Of a DNA stretch of 64,000 nucleotides, positions 59,657 to 64,000 are shown one piece after another. Every line of letters begins with the position of its first letter. Within the stretch, counting starts at the first letter, position 1. The stretch spans positions 3,005,060-3,069,059 of the forward strand of contig OX359247.1 of NCBI GenBank assembly GCA_947179485.1. Direction: 5' to 3'. The notes below the pieces were generated by a model. It had not been told where the DNA came from and made no database searches. It was given only the letters and a program-made list of their open reading frames with translations. The position numbers and the translations under genes were made by a program. This DNA comes from Allacma fusca. Lineage: Eukaryota; Arthropoda; Collembola; Symphypleona; Sminthuridae.

Positions 59657-60330
59657 CCAAAAATCTCAAATCTTTCGATTAAATCCTCCTTACGGACATA
59701 TTCATGAATTTCATTAGCTGTAATAAAATTTCCGAAAATATTGTTGAACTTGGGTGGGAAACAGTTTAATTTCTATTTAACTCTTCCTGTAATAATTAAT
59801 TAACTTTTGTTGTAATAAAATGAAACTGTTATTAATAAATAAACATTACTAACAACTAAATCATTCAAGGACCCAAAATGATCCTTCAAGCTCTCCTCAG
59901 AAAGGTTTGTAGATGGTTCTAAATTATCTCGTTATTGCATATGCACTTACTATTGTTAGTTAAATGACCTCGAATTGATCGTGATGACCCAATCGTTGGA
60001 TATTAGCCGGAATTGGATCATTAGAGAGGTCAAAATATCCAACATGGTCTACTTATGGTCAATATTTGTTTGAACCTGAACCATTTAATTAATATTAGGA
60101 GATGTGGTCTTATTTGGAGTCATTAGTCTCAAATCAATTATTGAATATTTGTTACACACACTCTCCCTATAAGAGTACAAACATTTGAGTCTGAAAACGA
60201 GATACTATGTTAGAAATAAAGACTGCATTAAATGGGAATAAGTTCACATGTTTTTACCCCTGTCTGAAGGGAAATTGCACTTAAAAGGGGGATGTTATGG
60301 TGGGAGTTTACTTTATATAATTGTATAGGT
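59657..60330. other. defensin 3' flank, no further gene seen
   Basis: Several AATAAA/TAATAAAA sites near 59720-59850. The rest is unremarkable. Confidence 0.4.
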
Positions 60331-60668
60331 ACTATATGTCAATCCCGGCTACTTCTGCAAAACCCAAGGTTACAACGTGAACGTTACAGTTGTCATGCGT
60401 GAGACGGCACAGGGACACTTTCCGAGTGTCCCAAAACATTAAGTACCCTTTCACTTTTTCTCTCAACGTTTCCGTAACCTGTACTTGGCCTCAGTCTACC
60501 TTTTCATGTCGAGCCAATACCGAATTACCTGTGGATCGTGTTGAAGACTGTGTTTCAGTGCTACGTTCGAAACATTTAGTTGTCCCTGTCAAGCTGCCCA
60601 TTTATTGCAGCGTTCAGGAACAGTACCCCTCGGAAGCAATTGCACCAGAAGTCGCAAAGCAGCTAATT
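60331..60668 (+). pseudogene. possible ML-domain (NPC2/MD-2-like) gene fragment with a frame break
   Basis: After an acceptor-like GTATAG, one frame reads VNPGYFCKTQGYNVNVTVVM, which resembles the start of the ML lipid-binding fold (Cys, then NVxVTV), but it stops 38 codons in. A second frame from about 60390 stays open to a GTAAGT donor at 60669 and contains VVPVKLPIYCSVQEQYPSE, resembling the later ML block (LPI then YP). The two look like parts of one domain separated by a frameshift. Alternatives are a single real exon in the second frame, or chance. No intact gene can be assembled. Confidence 0.3.
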
Positions 60669-63000
60669 GTAAGTTTTATTCGTTTCTATTAAATGCCCTC
60701 TTTCCAGAAAACCGGAGGCCGTTGAGTAAAGTAGATGTTTCATGCTGCTTTTTATTTTTGAAACAGCCTTTAATGTTAACAGTAGATATAAAAGATATTC
60801 TTACTTAATTAATAAATATTTTTGGATACCCGGCTAACGTGGGGGAATTACCAGCTTCAAATTCATCCTAAATGAGATTCACTGTAATCAGAGTCCAGTG
60901 ATTTTTTCTCATGAGTCATGAATACCAAAGTAGTCTCTTAACGGTGATATTCATCCCTCATTGAAAATATAATAGTTAGCTTCATCTATATCCCCATAAA
61001 TTGAAGTAAGCGTTTGGAAAAACATGAGGAATCCTACGCTGTGTTCATTAGTTAATTCACTCACATTCGCTGAGTCTGTCCAAAAGGTTTTGTTTCCAGG
61101 TCATTATGAGTGTGCACATCAAAGTCAAAATCCTGTAAGCTTCAAATAGTTTTTATCTTCTGCGGAACCTTCTCTGGGTGACAAGGTTAGGACCGGAAGG
61201 GCACTCCTATAAAATATTCGATTGGATCAAATTCCAATAAAATGATAGCTCATTTAATTTTTTAATGAAAAGCTTACATGAAGGGTTGTGTTTAGTTGAA
61301 ATAATTCCACTTGCTTTAATCCCTATAGAAAAAATGTTTTTATAAGGTAACCGAAATGTTGGGAGACAGTCTCTTAAACGGGGATCTTCATCTTTGACTG
61401 GAAACATAATTATTATTTTTACTGTATGTACACCCCAGTAATTTCAATAAGCGCCAGGAAAAACACGAGAAATCTTATCAATGACAACCTCCACCAAATG
61501 TTCTTCGAAGGTTGCGTTAAGATTCCTGGAAAAACGTAGATTCGCGAATTTAGCCGCTGAGGGTGTCCAAACGCTAATATTCGTCCGGGTTATCATAAGT
61601 GTGCGCATCCAAGTCCAAATCCTGGAAGGCAATTTTCAAATCGTTGTTATCTTGTGTAGAAACTCTGGATGACAATGTTAGGACCGGAGGGTATAGTATT
61701 GTTCTGCAAAATATTTTATTGGCACAAATCTCATTTACAATCATATAATCAAATATTATATTTAGGATCATATTATGTGTAATTACTCAAATTATTGTCT
61801 TTAAAATAATTCTGCCTTAAGTCTATGCTAGCTCATTTTATTTTGTAATAAGTTCTATTTAATTTTAATCCTGCGATCTGTAATAAAAAAAAATCGTAGA
61901 GGGATTGTACAACCTTGTCTTATATGCTTATGAAATTGAAACATGATACCGTAAATTTTGCTCGAGAATAACCACTTTGGAGTGCAAACAATAGTTTCAG
62001 TAGGATTTTGGGAATCGGAGCGAAAAAAAAGTCTTAAGTTGTGATCAATTCCCATTCAACACATTGTTATCTTTGTGATAAATTCCTATTCACAGCTTCT
62101 TATTCTTATGTGAAAGAGTACAAAAAATAGTCATGAAAGATTCACGCTTGGTTAGGAGAGGTAGGAAAATGGAGTTATGGCTCGTTCTGAGAAGAGAAGT
62201 GAGAGGAGAAGGCCATTCGTTCCGTTCGGATCGCTGAGGTCATGTAACTGACATTTGACGATTTCAAGAGGACCCAATATCTCAAATTGTAGCAAACATT
62301 GAAGCACTTTTCCAAATTAAAATTTATTTAATTTTCTATTGGAAAAGCCGATTTACAATCTTCTGGCTAAGTCTTGCTTCGCTCTTCAGCGGGTATTCAG
62401 TTTTAAAGTAAATAGTTGCTTTACTATGCTAAATCCCTAATGATAAAAATCACTGGCTTTCAAAAATCCAGGATTTTTATGGAATTTAAAGTGTGCAATT
62501 TCAAGGTACAGATACAGGTCCCTTACCCGTGGTACTATTTAGGATTCCGAAACTTTCGGAGCCCCTCCAGGGGGGGGCTAGGTAAACTTCACTCGAGTTA
62601 CTTGAGATCTGAGATATACTATAGGGGAGTGCTAAAACACATGCTAATTGTAAGTTTTTTTGTCGGATCTAGGAGTTTTGTTTAAAAGGTTAAAGGTTTT
62701 TTGGCAAATTGATACCCGAATTTATACTTGTAAAACAACCGTTTGATTATAAGAATGTGTACTTTGAGAGGTCCTAAGGATCATTGCTTAGAGTAACCAT
62801 GAACTCATATGTTTGTCAAATAGTTGCTTTCATCATTAATCCCTCAATTTTTCAAAACAAACCTACGCTGAGAAGCTATAGTATAGATACAGTATTTACT
62901 ATGTCGTGGATTTGTATAAAAAAATTGAATTCATTGTATTCTATAAAATATCTGTAAAAGCAGTTATCATGTCAAAAACACATCCTAAAATTATCTTCCT
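60669..63000. other. unresolved region with a tandem duplication
   Basis: Apart from the duplication at 61015-61715, I see no gene. Short frames on both strands lack family features. Confidence 0.35.
61015..61715 (-). repeat. tandem duplication of an exon-like segment
   Basis: 61015-61215 and 61455-61715 are direct repeats about 470 bases apart (shared blocks include GTTAGGACCGGA and GTGTGCGCATCCAAGTCCAA with variants). On the minus strand the second copy encodes PPVLTLSSRVSTQDNNDLK and an acidic end (DLDLDAHTYDNPDEY, stop), preceded by an acceptor-like TTTTGCAG. The first copy has the matching PVLTLSPREGSAEDKNYLK but then breaks frame. This could be a duplicated last exon of an unknown gene. 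Confidence 0.5.
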
Positions 63001-63014
63001 ATTCTTCATTTGAC

Positions 63015-63222
63015 AGAAGCGTGCACTAATCAATTCCATGCGTCTAAATTATCGCTTTCCTTTAATCTAAAAAGAATGACATTACTCCTGCTCCAGATAA
63101 CTCACGTTGCAACGAATCTAACATTTGACATTGTACTTCCCAGCGAAGGCAGTAAACTGTTTCAGGCTGCAGTTAAGTATTCTTGCAAAATTGGACCTGC
63201 ATTTTGCAAAGCTGATGTTTGA
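63015..63222 (+). CDS. possible C-terminal exon, unknown
   Basis: After the acceptor-like TTTGACAG an open frame of about 68 codons ends in TGA with YSCKIGPAFC near the end. It also contains a hydrophobic stretch. No upstream partner or family is recognised. Confidence 0.25.
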
Positions 63223-63716
63223 AATTATGACTACGTGGCAAACAAAACACTTGGGGAGTGCAATCCATCAGTTGAAGAGATAATTGGGTGTCAATTGAAA
63301 CTTGTACATTATAATGGGCTTCAAAACAAATAGTGTTTTAATAATAATGCAGTGTAAAATAATTAAACCTAAATACGTGTAGCCGTTCCAACAGTCAGTA
63401 AATAATCATTTTATCTTAGCACATAATTTCTAATGAGTTGCTTTTATTTGCTGGTGATTCTCCAGAGATTGCTTTATTCTCGAGCCCCAAAATATGATAA
63501 TAATAATCATTTCAATTATTTATATCAGTGTAGTATCTGCATTGATTATTGGAGCAAAGTAAATAAATTCTTGGCAAGGTGGAGGTTCGCGTCTAAAACT
63601 TTCAATCACACACAGTAAGCCTTGCGTTGTTGTATCATAGTCCTTTATTGTTGTGTAGTCCTTCCAGAAATATCAAGATTTCCAACAAAAATCAGATACA
63701 TTGAATTGTCCGCAAA
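63223..63716. other. upstream region of thaumatin-like gene 3
   Basis: No gene seen. By analogy with the other two copies a 5' UTR intron may lie here, but I could not place a TATA box. Confidence 0.35.
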
Positions 63717-64000
63717 ATGGCGAAAAGTATCTTAAAACTATTATTTTTAACCGTAATCGCTGTCCTCCTGAAAACTTCAACCACAGTCGGACATCAAATG
63801 ACCGTAGCAAACCGTTGTAACCAAGTAATTTGGGTCGGAACTTTTGGAGACAATGAAATCCCGGCTAACGGTGGCTTCCGCTTGAACCCTGGGGAGTCGA
63901 ACAAGTTTGAAGTTCGCTACAAATGGTTATCGGGACGAATTTGGGGCCGAACCGGGTGCGATGCCAATGGACGGAATTGTGAGTCGGGGGATTGCGGAGA
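63717..64000 (+). CDS. thaumatin-like protein 3, partial (window edge)
   Basis: Begins at ATG 63717 with a signal peptide (SILKLLFLTVIAVLLKTS) and the mature start GHQMTVANRCNQVIWVGTFG. It continues through GGFRLNPGESNKFEVRYKWL and RIWGRTGCDANGRNCESGDC to the window end, about 94 codons. It is very similar to thaumatin-like protein 2 along its whole visible length, so these two arose from a more recent duplication than the split from protein 1. The cleft Arg (WGRTGC) is present; the remaining cleft residues lie beyond the window. Confidence 0.9.
   Translation, partial: MAKSILKLLFLTVIAVLLKTSTTVGHQMTVANRCNQVIWVGTFGDNEIPANGGFRLNPGESNKFEVRYKWLSGRIWGRTGCDANGRNCESGDCG

Overview
This is a window of eukaryotic nuclear DNA: AT-rich, with introns of about 50 to 1,500 bases bounded by GT and AG, and most genes split into small exons. 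An ionotropic (IR-type) chemoreceptor, a PVR/VEGFR-like receptor ectodomain, three animal thaumatin-like proteins, an invertebrate-type defensin and a sigma-class GST point to an arthropod. A springtail or a similar lineage with many thaumatin-like genes is a guess. There are no operons. I found no rRNA, tRNA or CRISPR.

Layout. 0-1.4 kb: 3' part of a GLIS-type zinc-finger gene, minus strand, cut by the window edge. 3.5 kb: a perfect 40-bp hairpin. 3.9-6.3 kb: ionotropic receptor. 8.0-11.8 kb: CLASRP (SR-rich splicing regulator), 11 exons, minus strand. 12.7-13.1 kb: MITE. 14.1-16.5 kb: a four-helix membrane protein. 18.8-22.4 kb: two divergently oriented thaumatin-like genes with a mariner relic and a pogo-type MITE between or near them. 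23.2-26.1 kb: fold-back repeat with an internal 39-bp minisatellite, then a hAT relic. 28.3-29.1 kb: CCHC zinc-knuckle protein. 30.2-31.4 kb: a second four-helix membrane protein. 31.8-35.6 kb: PVR-like ectodomain with no kinase. 36.9-37.8 kb: sigma GST. 41.7-58.3 kb: a dense transposon nest, with a tandem pair of unknown genes at 45.9-47.8 kb. 59.3-59.7 kb: defensin. 60.3-63.2 kb: poorly resolved exons and a tandem duplication. 63.7 kb to the end: a third thaumatin-like gene, cut by the edge.

The nest can be resolved in detail. At least six families of non-autonomous hAT-type elements have terminal inverted repeats and exact or near-exact 8-bp target duplications, and each carries its own short repeated word near the ends. 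Two copies of one family lie in opposite orientation, and each shows the empty site of an insertion that the other carries. An apparently complete THAP-domain P-element (4.27 kb, eight exons, about 1,036 codons without a stop) sits inside an older palindromic element. That older element itself interrupts the last codons of one of the unknown genes.

For several genes the exon lengths sum to a multiple of three with matching splice phases (CLASRP 2,250 bp; PVR-like 1,803; GST 624; membrane protein two 666; zinc-knuckle 483; defensin 204). This is the main internal check on those models. All gene identities come from motif recognition, not from searches.
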